DNA from: an uncultured Roseburia sp.
GTDB taxonomy: Bacteria > Bacillota > Clostridia > Lachnospirales > Lachnospiraceae
Reading direction: 5' to 3'
Assembly: GCA_947088345.1 (NCBI GenBank)
Contig: CAMUGE010000004.1
Location: forward strand, 1-64,000
DNA: 64,000 bases
Shown: piece after piece, positions 52,746 to 61,367 of the stretch
Layout of the letters: every line of letters starts with the position of its first letter
Numbering within the stretch: the stretch's first letter is position 1
Program-made: the position numbers and the translations under genes
Notes under the pieces: model-generated
Database searches by the model: none
The model's input: the letters and a program-made list of their open reading frames with translations, nothing else
Told to the model about the DNA's origin: nothing

Positions 52746-55274
52746 CTATTCCTGCAGGGCCGCATATATATTTTCTCCGATCCTCTCCTGCACCGCCTGA
52801 TCCCCCTCTTTCCGACGCTTGAAGCGCTCCATCTGTATGAGCCAGTCGTTCAAATCCAGAACAGAATCATTTAGCCCTGTTGCAGCAAGAAGATCTGCAT
52901 CGTCCTTACATCTGATATAATATTCTATTTTCTTTACTTCCTTCGTCCTAAGATCCATCAATATCAAGTTCTTATTTTTCGCAGACAACAGCATGAGAGA
53001 ATGACCTCTTAGTTTTGACATGCCATATTTCACCTGGTGGCACCTGCCTGCTCGAAAGGCCGAAGCTTCGTCTTCCTCTTCACCCTCGATAAAAATCTCT
53101 CTCATCCGATTCGACCGCAGATCCATTTCAATGACCATATTTGAATAACTCGGCGTCAGATATATGGAATTTCCGTAGAAAAAGCTCTGAGAAAACCACC
53201 ATCCGTCCTCGCCTTCCCGCTCGGTAAACTTGCAGAATTTGGGAGGAAATTCGTGATAAGAAACGCATCTGCCGCTCTCTTCGTCCCAGGAAACAATCAT
53301 TTGCCCTCCCCCGGTCATCCAAAACAGCTCCCCGTCAAAACACAATGTATCGATCCCCTGCAGCTTCGTATCTATACTGCAAATCCGGATCTGTTCTGTC
53401 GCAAGATTAAATTTATAAATTTTACTGGAATGTCTGGCCGGAATATATATGTTCTGTCCCACCTGTTCTGTTTCTCCGCGCAGTTCATCACCTGGTTTTA
53501 TATCAGGATAATACAGGTATGTGACAGTCTTTTGCTGCATATCCGCTTTCAGGACAACAAACACATTGGGGAAAATATACAGATATCTGCCATGGGCAAA
53601 AACATCCTCCTCCCTGAAATCAAGCCAGTCCCGTTTATCCTCCTCCACATCTATGTAAGTCCATTTACGGATGTCTTCCTGATAAAATACCAAGGCAGGC
53701 CTTGCATTTCTGCTTGAGAACATCAGAGCATCTTCCCATCTGTATATCCCTACGAACAATAGCGTATGATCGCCTTCCTCCGCTTTGCCAATCACAGACG
53801 TCTCGCCTGAGAGAAGATCCGTCCTGCAAATTGCATTATAATTGACCGCCGGATAAATAATTGACTGTTCTTCCCAGAGCCAGTCGTAAAAGAACAGCCG
53901 GTAAAAATAATCATCCTCCCCGGCTGTCTGCATAAGTACCGGCTTGCCTGTATTTTTATAGAGCTGCACTACACTGCTGGCGTCCCCATAATATCCGTCG
54001 CTGACCGCAATCGCCCTGTTCAGATCAGATGAATCGTCGTAGATTCCAAAGCCCTCTTCCCTGTATTTTTTTAATATCTCCTCATATTTTGCCCATAATT
54101 GCGGGCGCATGGAGGAAACAGTCGACTGGATCAGCGGATGCGGACGCCATAAAAGAGCTGTCTGCTCCTGTCTCTCCCGAAACAGCGCAAATACCCGCTC
54201 CATCTTCTCCAGCATCTTTTCGCTGTATGCCAGCAGCGCGCTGACACTGGTATTATAAAATATGATTTTTTTTCTGCTGCCGTCTTTCTTCCGTATAACG
54301 CCCTGCCAGTCAGAGGGCAGATTTGTGAAGCTTTTTTCACTGCATGCGGCTTTGTCATATTTTGGTGAACCCATCCCCAAAAATTTACTTAATAGCATTT
54401 CTTTATCGGTATGTTCCCGGCCCAGCCCGCATAACTTCGCCTGTTTTGCATATTCGCTGATATAAATCCGGCGCATGTTTTCAGACTGAACGATGACCCG
54501 GTCAGCATTGATAATACCGGGAAGAAAACAAAAATGTTTTATTTCGTCTATCGCAGACTGATTTCCCGGCTCTATCTCTTCTAAAATAAAATATGGTATA
54601 TAGATCAGCGCCTTTGTATGCAGTTTCAGATTTTTACTAAAAAACCGTGGATGAATGCAGGTTATCAGATTGCAATTATCATATGGATTATGTATATAAA
54701 TAATGTCCGGCTTGCGTTCTTCAAAATTGTAGGCCTGCCAATCCATGGTTTCCACATCGTTCGGGTACTGATCCCGCTCATCATGCATCGCGCCCAGACT
54801 GCCATCCGGATTTCTGTCATAGTATGGAATCGGCACGCAGTATGCATCGCAGTCCGGATCGTTTTTTGCAGCATAATAAACACTTTCCAACGCATCCCAC
54901 ATAGATGCTTTATATGGAAAAAAAGCGACTTCTTTTCTGACCTTTATATCATTTTTTATGCTGTTTTCCAATTTTAGAAGATGCTTGTACAATGCTTTGC
55001 CAACTCTATTCGAATTGGCCTCTCCAGTATTTAACTCCTCATAAATTCGATAAAGCAGCTCACAGTATTCTTCCGCAAAAGATACTGCCGCATGGTCTGC
55101 TCTCTCGAGTTTTTCCACAGTAGTCCCTATGCTGATGGCACATTCCTGACACTGTCCTAACATCTCCTGTGCATGAGTATTCTGCCTGGCAGCAATATAC
55201 TGCTTAATTTCTTCATGTGCCTGATACAGCGTATCTACCAGTTCCAGAATATCCCGTTTCTGTGCCTTTCTCAT
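52746..55274 (-). CDS. GT-B/CDP-glycerol-phosphotransferase-like protein fused to a beta-propeller-like domain
   Basis: An 842-residue protein with three parts. Residues 1-110 are helical and charged. Residues about 115-480 resemble GT-B enzymes of the CDP-glycerol glycerophosphotransferase type: VAFFPYKASMWDALESVYYA, DIIYIHNPYDNCN, IPYFILEEI, LWRPHPLIQSTV and IAVSDGYYGDASSVVQL. Residues about 495-800 contain repeated W/Y-rich strands (LFVGIYRWEDALMFSSRNA, GRYLYIFPN, GELFWMTGGGQM, NSIYLTPSYSNMVIEMD), suggesting a six- or seven-bladed propeller. ATG 55274, ten bases after AAGGAG, is preferred over ATG 55283. It may add glycerol phosphate or a sugar while the propeller binds the polymer; that is inference. 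Confidence 0.75.
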   Translation of the reverse strand: MRKAQKRDILELVDTLYQAHEEIKQYIAARQNTHAQEMLGQCQECAISIGTTVEKLERADHAAVSFAEEYCELLYRIYEELNTGEANSNRVGKALYKHLLKLENSIKNDIKVRKEVAFFPYKASMWDALESVYYAAKNDPDCDAYCVPIPYYDRNPDGSLGAMHDERDQYPNDVETMDWQAYNFEERKPDIIYIHNPYDNCNLITCIHPRFFSKNLKLHTKALIYIPYFILEEIEPGNQSAIDEIKHFCFLPGIINADRVIVQSENMRRIYISEYAKQAKLCGLGREHTDKEMLLSKFLGMGSPKYDKAACSEKSFTNLPSDWQGVIRKKDGSRKKIIFYNTSVSALLAYSEKMLEKMERVFALFRERQEQTALLWRPHPLIQSTVSSMRPQLWAKYEEILKKYREEGFGIYDDSSDLNRAIAVSDGYYGDASSVVQLYKNTGKPVLMQTAGEDDYFYRLFFYDWLWEEQSIIYPAVNYNAICRTDLLSGETSVIGKAEEGDHTLLFVGIYRWEDALMFSSRNARPALVFYQEDIRKWTYIDVEEDKRDWLDFREEDVFAHGRYLYIFPNVFVVLKADMQQKTVTYLYYPDIKPGDELRGETEQVGQNIYIPARHSSKIYKFNLATEQIRICSIDTKLQGIDTLCFDGELFWMTGGGQMIVSWDEESGRCVSYHEFPPKFCKFTEREGEDGWWFSQSFFYGNSIYLTPSYSNMVIEMDLRSNRMREIFIEGEEEDEASAFRAGRCHQVKYGMSKLRGHSLMLLSAKNKNLILMDLRTKEVKKIEYYIRCKDDADLLAATGLNDSVLDLNDWLIQMERFKRRKEGDQAVQERIGENIYAALQE

Positions 55275-55305
55275 ACTGACCATTCTCCTTTGCCCGATTA
55301 TTCTG

Positions 55306-56460
55306 TTATTTCCAGATCGGGTTTTTGAGCTCCCAACCGTGTTCCGTTCGTTTCCAGATATGATCTGATCTCCAGGAATCTATAAATTCACGGCATTGTT
55401 CCTCCGTAATATCGCAATATTTTAAAAACACATCATAATATTTCCGAGGAAATTCTCCGTCATATTTTTTAATAAGTTCAATCCCTTCTTCGCGGCTGAT
55501 CCTGCCGTCTCTGATCTCGTGTGACGCATCTGATGTCGCGCGGCCGATTCCAAACTTGATATAAGAGAGATAGTAATGGAATCCATCCAACTGATCATCC
55601 AGACTTGCATGATTTGAATAAGTACCCTCACTGCGCTCGTCATTACAGAGAAATCCGGTATTTTCCTCACAATAACGATAATTTTCGTGTGGGTCCCAAT
55701 ATTTGTAATAACTAAAGAAATGAATCTCGGTGTTATTTTTCTTAATATCCTCGAACTTTGGCGCCATATACGGAAGCAGGTCTTCCTCCGTCAATCCATA
55801 CTTGGTCCAGACTTCCGGCCCCATCCCCGAAAAATAATGACGATCCGAATCGGTAATTTCTCTGGTAGGCCTGTATGCATTTTTCATATCGCCGCCATAC
55901 TCAACCTCGCCGTTTTCTCCGTACATAATTAAAGAAATACCATAACGAACGGCCATCTGAAGCGGAAAATTATACTGCCCAAAGATAAAAGGCTGAAACG
56001 GATCTCCCAGATATTCCAGCGCAAGTTTTGTCAGCTTGCGATTTACCGTTCCATTCGGCCTTCCCAATATATTGTCAAATCCTCCGACATCAATAAACGC
56101 ATCTAAATTTTTTCTTCCGATTTCAGTCGGAACAAGCGGCGACCATGTTACGGTAAGCGGATGCATCCCATATTTATATTTGAGCTGATGAGCGACATAT
56201 CCTCCGTCTTTCCCACCGCTGCAGGGCACAATCACATCCCAGGAACCGTCTTTTGAGCGGAATCTGTCACACAGCTCTTTCAGCTCCTGCTCTCTTTTAT
56301 TCCAGTCTGTTTTTCTTTTTAACTCGTTAAATCGACAGGCGCTGCACACGCCCTCTTCGTCAAACGTAATTCTCGGGCGCTGATTTGACATGGTACATTT
56401 TTTACAATATTTTACCTCTTCGGGCAAATTGTACATCTGTATCAGGTTTCTTTTTTCCAT
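55306..56460 (-). CDS. N-acetyl sugar amidotransferase, nonulosonate type (PtmG-like)
   Basis: A 384-residue PP-loop enzyme paralogous to the one at 47418. Cysteine pairs CKKCTMS and CSAC form a probable zinc site, and the ATP loop is WDVIVPCSGGKDGGYVAHQL. The GENGEVEYGGD segment and the ELIKKYDGEFPRKYY tail are typical of amidotransferases in legionaminate loci, where PtmG makes the 5-acetamidino form. It follows the CMP-sugar synthetase gene by 13 bases. ATG 56460 has AGGAGG upstream and is preferred over 56481. HisH/HisF partners are again absent. Confidence 0.85.
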   Translation of the reverse strand: MEKRNLIQMYNLPEEVKYCKKCTMSNQRPRITFDEEGVCSACRFNELKRKTDWNKREQELKELCDRFRSKDGSWDVIVPCSGGKDGGYVAHQLKYKYGMHPLTVTWSPLVPTEIGRKNLDAFIDVGGFDNILGRPNGTVNRKLTKLALEYLGDPFQPFIFGQYNFPLQMAVRYGISLIMYGENGEVEYGGDMKNAYRPTREITDSDRHYFSGMGPEVWTKYGLTEEDLLPYMAPKFEDIKKNNTEIHFFSYYKYWDPHENYRYCEENTGFLCNDERSEGTYSNHASLDDQLDGFHYYLSYIKFGIGRATSDASHEIRDGRISREEGIELIKKYDGEFPRKYYDVFLKYCDITEEQCREFIDSWRSDHIWKRTEHGWELKNPIWK

Positions 56461-56473
56461 CGTTCCATCCTCC

Positions 56474-57166
56474 TCAATCATGTGGCCGATTGCTCAGTAA
56501 TAACTCCGCAATCTGAAAATCCAGTTCTGAATCTATATCTATGGACTCGTTTTGCTCCATAATATACGCATAAGAATTACTTCCGTAAAAAGTCTGTATC
56601 TGTAAAAACGTGCTTACTTTCGAGATATAAATTGCGCCGTTGAGTCTGTAACAGGTATCCAAATCCTGCCTTCTGACATTATGTTCACTCTTAATAAACC
56701 CAAACATATTCAAATCCGCAGGAAGCGTATTGCTAAGCAGAGGACTGTGTTCACATTCACATACGCTGACTACGGAATCTGCTCCCTTATCCTGAAAGAA
56801 CTGAAACGCCTGGTCAATATTTCGTTCTGTTCGCAGCGGCGAGGTAGGCTGTAACATTACAAACTGATCAAATGTTTTTCCCAGCTTCCTGTATTCATCC
56901 AAAACTTCCAATATCACGTCTTTCGAACTGGCTGTATCTGTCGAGGTATTTTTGCTTCTCAAAAAAGGAACATTTGCACCATATTTTCTGGCGACAGCAG
57001 CATACTTTTCCGAATCCGTCGAGACCATTACCTCATCAATAAAATAACTTTTTAATGCGCTTTCTATGGTATACGCCACGAGAGGTTTTCCGTTTAACAG
57101 TCTTATATTCTTATCTCTGATTCCTTTTGAGCCGCTTCTTGCTGTTATAATTGCCAAATTACTCAT
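56474..57166 (-). CDS. neuA: CMP-nonulosonate cytidylyltransferase (NeuA/LegF/PseF-like)
   Basis: A 230-residue nucleotidyltransferase that activates a nonulosonic acid with CTP. The CTP-binding ITARSGSKGIRDKNI at the N terminus, MLQPTSPLRTERNIDQAF and DSVVSVCECEHSPL match the family. The C terminus ends with IDIDSELDFQIAELLL, as in LegF/PseF proteins. It overlaps the acetyltransferase gene by 4 bases (ATGA). The exact acid (Neu, Leg or Pse type) cannot be read from the sequence; with the amidotransferase and CBS-DegT partners, a legionaminate type is more likely. Confidence 0.9.
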   Translation of the reverse strand: MSNLAIITARSGSKGIRDKNIRLLNGKPLVAYTIESALKSYFIDEVMVSTDSEKYAAVARKYGANVPFLRSKNTSTDTASSKDVILEVLDEYRKLGKTFDQFVMLQPTSPLRTERNIDQAFQFFQDKGADSVVSVCECEHSPLLSNTLPADLNMFGFIKSEHNVRRQDLDTCYRLNGAIYISKVSTFLQIQTFYGSNSYAYIMEQNESIDIDSELDFQIAELLLSNRPHD

Positions 57167-57801
57167 TGCACCGCTTCTCCTGCATTTTGATGATCTTTTA
57201 TTTTCCTTGCAGGAATACCTGCATAAACTCCCGGTTCCGTAATATCATGTATTACAACCGCGCCTGCCCCGACAATCACATGATCGCAGATTCTGATTCC
57301 GTCAATCACCGTGCTTCCGGCGCCGCAAAACACCAGATTACCGATCTCTGAACGGCCGCATATCACTGCGCGCGGCGCAATATGCGTGTGATTGCCAATG
57401 ACTGTCTCATGTTCAATCACGCTGCCTGTATTGATAATGGAATTAAAACCGATGCGGGCCTGAGGGCCGATAGATGCAGACGGCGCGACAAACGTTCCCG
57501 TTTCTATTTTGGTTTCCATCCCGACATTTGCAAAACGCGAAACTACAGCGATGCTTTTTCCTGTCTGCGCTTCCTGCCTTTTCTCAAACAGCGCTCTGCG
57601 CCGTGCATTATCACCCACAGCGACGATATAACAATCTTCCGGTTTCAATTCGTAGCTGCTTTTGGCCAAAAAACCAAGAATCCGTTCGTCCATGCCGGCA
57701 TTCCCATCTACCGGAATAATCTGTGCATCCTTATCATTCATGCAGATCGTATTTATGATACTTCTTGCGTGGCCGCCGCATCCGTATATTACTGTTGCCA
57801 T
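57163..57801 (-). CDS. Sugar O/N-acyltransferase, NeuD/PglD family
   Basis: A 212-residue enzyme with the standard two-part build. An N-terminal Rossmann domain starts MATVIYGCGGHARSIINTI, and a left-handed beta-helix of hexapeptides follows from about residue 85 (GTFVAPSASIGPQARIG). The helix holds the catalytic-type VIEHETVIGNHTHIAP and VIVGAGAVVIHD. It would acetylate the amino group of the nonulosonate precursor or the acid itself. ATG 57801 has a good SD (AGAGGAG). Its N-terminal fold is the standard PglD part, not the variant module of the other proteins. Confidence 0.9.
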   Translation of the reverse strand: MATVIYGCGGHARSIINTICMNDKDAQIIPVDGNAGMDERILGFLAKSSYELKPEDCYIVAVGDNARRRALFEKRQEAQTGKSIAVVSRFANVGMETKIETGTFVAPSASIGPQARIGFNSIINTGSVIEHETVIGNHTHIAPRAVICGRSEIGNLVFCGAGSTVIDGIRICDHVIVGAGAVVIHDITEPGVYAGIPARKIKDHQNAGEAVQ

Positions 57802-57851
57802 TCTCCGGTTTACTCCTCTTTTGAACTCCTGCGCTGTTCGTGGTGTTTGTT

Positions 57852-59275
57852 TTAGTTCGCCGATAAGATAGAACGAATCAGAGAACCTATTTTTTTTATT
57901 TTCTGTTCGTCCATGTCACAGGTTGTGGGAAGATTAATCCCCATCCCCGCTATTTTTTTGCTGACCGAACATTCTCTTGCATACTTCCTGTAGATGTCCA
58001 TCTCACTGAGCGGAATAAAAAATGCCCTTGCGTCAATCTGGCTGTCTTTTAGCATCTGAAGCGCCCTGTCCCGTTTCTGTTCCTCTACCAGTACCGATAC
58101 AAGCCATGCGATTTTCTTTCTGTGCAGCAGCGAATTTTTCTGCATCTGTATTCCGGCTGCCTCTGCAAATATCTCACGATATTGCTCTTCCAGCTGCAAA
58201 CGCCATTCCAGAATCTGATCAATGCGCTCCAACTGCGCCACGCCTACCGCAGCCTGCATGTTTGTCATCCTGTAGTTAAATCCGATCACTTCATGATAGT
58301 ATTTTCGTTTCTGACTCATTCCATGATCGCGCAAAATACGCATTTTATGATTTAAGTCTTCGTCATTCGTTACGCACATGCCGCCCTCACCGGTCGTAAT
58401 CACCTTATTTCCAAAAAAAGAAAAACATGAGATCACTCCAAAGGAACCTATTTTTGATCCCACTCTGCACCGTGCGCTTCCGCACAATCCTCTATCATAT
58501 ACAACTGATGTTTCTGTGCAATATCAACAATTCTTCCCATATCACACGGCTGTCCATAAATATGTACCGGGATCACAGCTTTCGTATTTGGCGTAATCGC
58601 CCTCTGCACCTGATCCGGGTCCATGCACCAACTGTCTTCCTCAATATCCACAATAACCGGCGTCGCACCTGTATAAAGCACTGCATTGATAGTTGCAGCA
58701 AAGGTCAGATCCGGCACGATAACCTCGTCCCCCGGCCCGATACCAAGCGCCGCCAGCGCCAGATGAAGCGCGCTCGTTCCATTGGATGTTGCCACACCAT
58801 ACGAAACGCCGCAATAGTCCGCAAAATCTTTTTCAAACTGCGTGACATATTTTCCTGTGCTGGAAATCCATGTAGATAGAAATGCATCCATCAGATATCT
58901 GTATTCATTTCCGTTTAGCTGCGGCTGCGCCAGCGAAATATGAACATTTTCATCATATTCCGAAAAATCAACAAGCCTCATATTCTCATCCACAACCGGA
59001 ATGATTTTAATACTGTCGCTGAATTTTTTTCTGATATCGGCAGGCTCGTCCCCTTTTGACGCGTACACAAAGTTTTTATGCATATATTCCCTGATTACCT
59101 GATTTAACCCATATCCCTCGAGCAGCAGCCTCCTGATATCCCCGTCTGTCACAATACCGACAAGCTGACTGGCGTCATTTACAATAAATGCCGTTCCCTT
59201 TGCATTTTGATCGATACACATCATAACTTCTTTGATTGTAAATGTCTGGCTGCAGATTAACTCTTCTACGTTCAT
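57852..59275 (-). pseudogene. CBS-domain/DegT sugar aminotransferase fusion, frameshifted
   Basis: Two frames together give one protein of about 474 residues. Frame 1 (ATG 59275, SD GAGGA) has two CBS motifs in residues 1-115 (AFIVNDASQLVGIVTDGDIRR, partly shown), then the start of a DegT/LegC-type enzyme: SSTGKYVTQFEKDFADY, VATSNGTSALHLALAALGIG, and EDCAEAHGAEW. It stops at 58448. Frame 2, open from 58487, continues with SKIGSFGVISCFSFFGNKVI, which holds the PLP lysine, and TTGEGGMCVTN to the end. A small deletion near 58460-58475 explains it. The joined residues are one short of the usual spacing if a single G was lost. CBS domains ahead of a sugar aminotransferase are unusual and may sense a nucleotide. 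It may be inactive unless a sequencing error is involved. Confidence 0.85.
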
Positions 59276-59295
59276 TTTTATTCCTCTTATCATTT

Positions 59296-60144
59296 TTACC
59301 GTTTGACCAGTTCTATTCCTGCTAAAATATCATGGATTTCTCCCACTGTCTCCAGTGTAACATTGACAGAAGAACAGTCTTTCGTTGCAAATGCTTTCAT
59401 AATCTCGCCGTCTTGTTTCAGCGGTTTATGTTCGTCTTTTAATCCGTTGTTTTCACTGATATGTATCCACCCTGCATCCCCCAGCAGCAGACTGCATTCT
59501 TTCTCATAGTCCAGTCCGAGCGTATGAGAAGAAACATACAGATGTCCAAGATCCAGCAGCAGATGAAAATCTAACTGTTCTCTCATTTTCTGAATGGAAG
59601 CATAATCTGTCATCATCAGATAATTTTGTCCCTGAAATTCTCTGTAATTTTCCGGACTCAGGACATTATTTTCCAAATATAGAAAAATCCCGCTGTCGGC
59701 ACACAATTGATCCAGCTGCCTGTAAGCCTTACAAAATCTCTCATATGCCGTCTGTTCGTCATACAGAATATGTCCATTTAACTTTTTCCCGATTTCATTC
59801 GGATGTATTTCAACCAGAAAACCGGCATGTACCGACAATGTGTTACACTCAATCCGGCGCATCATTTCAATACAATTTATATAGTGACTGACGGACTGCT
59901 GATAGATTTCATCATTACAGGCCGCCAAATTTACCACAAACGGAACTTTCGGCGGCGGAAAATATGCGTGACAGGCATAGGTAATGCCATACCTGTCACG
60001 CAGGCGGATCAAGTCCTGTTCTATTTCACTGTAATAAACCGTTCCGCCTGACAATTCAATATTTTTTATCCCTGCTTTCGCATACGTTTCAATAATCTGG
60101 CTTATTTTATTTTTATGGATACAGGAAGACGAGACATAAATCAT
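59296..60144 (-). CDS. Sugar phosphate isomerase/epimerase-type TIM barrel
   Basis: A 282-residue protein of the AP-endonuclease-2 (xylose-isomerase-like) fold. It has MIYVSSSCIHKNKISQIIET, NIELSGGTVYYSEIEQDL, CNTLSVHAGFLVEIHPNEIG, FLYLENNVLSPENYRE, and HLLLDLGHLYVSSHTLGLD followed by AGWIHISENNGLKDEHK, which together give the divalent-metal ligands. Similar genes occur in nonulosonate loci that lack a NeuC/LegG-type hydrolysing epimerase. It may therefore supply the 6-carbon substrate for NeuB; that is inference. A GGAGGGG SD lies 12 bases before ATG 60144. Confidence 0.78.
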   Translation of the reverse strand: MIYVSSSCIHKNKISQIIETYAKAGIKNIELSGGTVYYSEIEQDLIRLRDRYGITYACHAYFPPPKVPFVVNLAACNDEIYQQSVSHYINCIEMMRRIECNTLSVHAGFLVEIHPNEIGKKLNGHILYDEQTAYERFCKAYRQLDQLCADSGIFLYLENNVLSPENYREFQGQNYLMMTDYASIQKMREQLDFHLLLDLGHLYVSSHTLGLDYEKECSLLLGDAGWIHISENNGLKDEHKPLKQDGEIMKAFATKDCSSVNVTLETVGEIHDILAGIELVKR

Positions 60145-60170
60145 CTTGTTATTTTCCCCTCCAACTATGG

Positions 60171-61217
60171 CTATATTTCAATAATTTCATCCGCTGCAAA
60201 ATCCCTTGCAGCCGCCCGCCCAAGAATTTCTTTATAATATACCGCCGAGATTCCCCTGCCGTTTGTCCTTTTTGCAACAATATTTTCCTCTGTAAACCTC
60301 TCCCCGCATTTTAGATCTCTTGCTGCCACAAAACATTTCTGCAGAGATTTTCTGGTCAGCTGCTCCGAACAGGACGGCATCTTTACCCCATCGCCCAGGT
60401 ACGCGTGTGCACGCCGGACATCTAAAACCAGATGTCTTAGCTCTTCGACAGAAACGGACGCCGCCTGATCCGGACCCTCCATTTTTTTATTCAGCGTAAA
60501 ATGCTTTTCAATTACCTTTGCACCTGCGATCACCGCGTAAGGCGCCGCACCCACGCCCTGTGAATGATCCGAATAACCAACCAGCATGTCAAATTCTTTC
60601 CGAAATGTTTGAATTACCTTTATATTCGCCTCAGTATCCCGGATCGGATAATTCGCCGTACACTGCAATAAAACCACGTTCGGATTGATCGGAGCGATTG
60701 CCTCCAACGCTCGCCTGACCTCCTCCAGATAACACATACCTGCGGAAAGCAGAATCGGTTTCTTTTTTTTCGCAATTTGTTCCAAAAACTGTATATTAGT
60801 CAAATCGGTCGCCGCAACCTTAAATGCAGGAACCCCCAGCGAATCCAGCTCATCCAGACTGTTTTTTTCAAAAGGCGTAGAAAGAAAAATAATATCTTTT
60901 TTTCTGCACGCATCCATCAGCTCCGCCGTCTGTTCTTTGGACAGTTCCAGCCTCTTTAACATTTCATATTGGGATTCTCCTCTGTCTGTTGTCTTTTTCT
61001 GATAAGGAGCTTTTTCTACATCCCGTAATATCAGCTGGTCTGTCTGAAACGTCTGAAATTTCACTGCGTCCGCCCCTGCTCCGCTTGCAGCATCGATCAT
61101 TTCTTTTGCAAGATTTATGTCTCCATTATGGTTTACACCTGCCTCGGCAATGACAAAGGTCTGCGACAAACCGGAGATCTCTTTTTTACCGATATTGATT
61201 ATGTGACTAAACTGCAT
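60171..61217 (-). CDS. neuB: Nonulosonic acid synthase (NeuB/LegI/PseI-like)
   Basis: A 348-residue enzyme condensing PEP with a six-carbon amino sugar. The NeuB barrel has FVIAEAGVNHNGDINLAKEM, DAVKFQTFQTDQL and LLSAGMCYLEEVRRAL, then CTANYPIRDTEANIK and VGYSDHSQGV. A C-terminal SAF domain has RDLKCGERFTEENIVAKRTN and IIEI at the end. ATG 61217 follows GGAGGG and gives the usual family length; an upstream in-frame ATG at 61301 would add a segment that is a stray fragment of another gene (see 61218-61265). The exact sugar is not fixed by sequence. Confidence 0.93.
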   Translation of the reverse strand: MQFSHIINIGKKEISGLSQTFVIAEAGVNHNGDINLAKEMIDAASGAGADAVKFQTFQTDQLILRDVEKAPYQKKTTDRGESQYEMLKRLELSKEQTAELMDACRKKDIIFLSTPFEKNSLDELDSLGVPAFKVAATDLTNIQFLEQIAKKKKPILLSAGMCYLEEVRRALEAIAPINPNVVLLQCTANYPIRDTEANIKVIQTFRKEFDMLVGYSDHSQGVGAAPYAVIAGAKVIEKHFTLNKKMEGPDQAASVSVEELRHLVLDVRRAHAYLGDGVKMPSCSEQLTRKSLQKCFVAARDLKCGERFTEENIVAKRTNGRGISAVYYKEILGRAAARDFAADEIIEI

Positions 61218-61265
61218 TCTGCCCTCCGATTTATTATCATATGGATTATGTATATTAATTTTATC
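61218..61265 (-). other. Remnant of a propeller/phosphotransferase-type gene upstream of neuB
   Basis: The 48 bases before neuB read, in the same frame, PDKINIHNPYDNKS. The gene at 52746 has PDIIYIHNPYDNCN at the corresponding place. A 23-base core is identical between the two DNA segments (around 61240-61262 and 54674-54696), with matches continuing over about 36 bases. This looks like a scar of a lost or recombined paralogue, rather than chance. Confidence 0.55.
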
Positions 61266-61367
61266 CGGATTGATTCTATCACTATTTCGGCGAAAAAGCA
61301 ATTGTTATTAACATTGTTTTCTAATTTTTTTCGTCTGTTTTAACGGTAAATGTTTCCATCTGCACCT

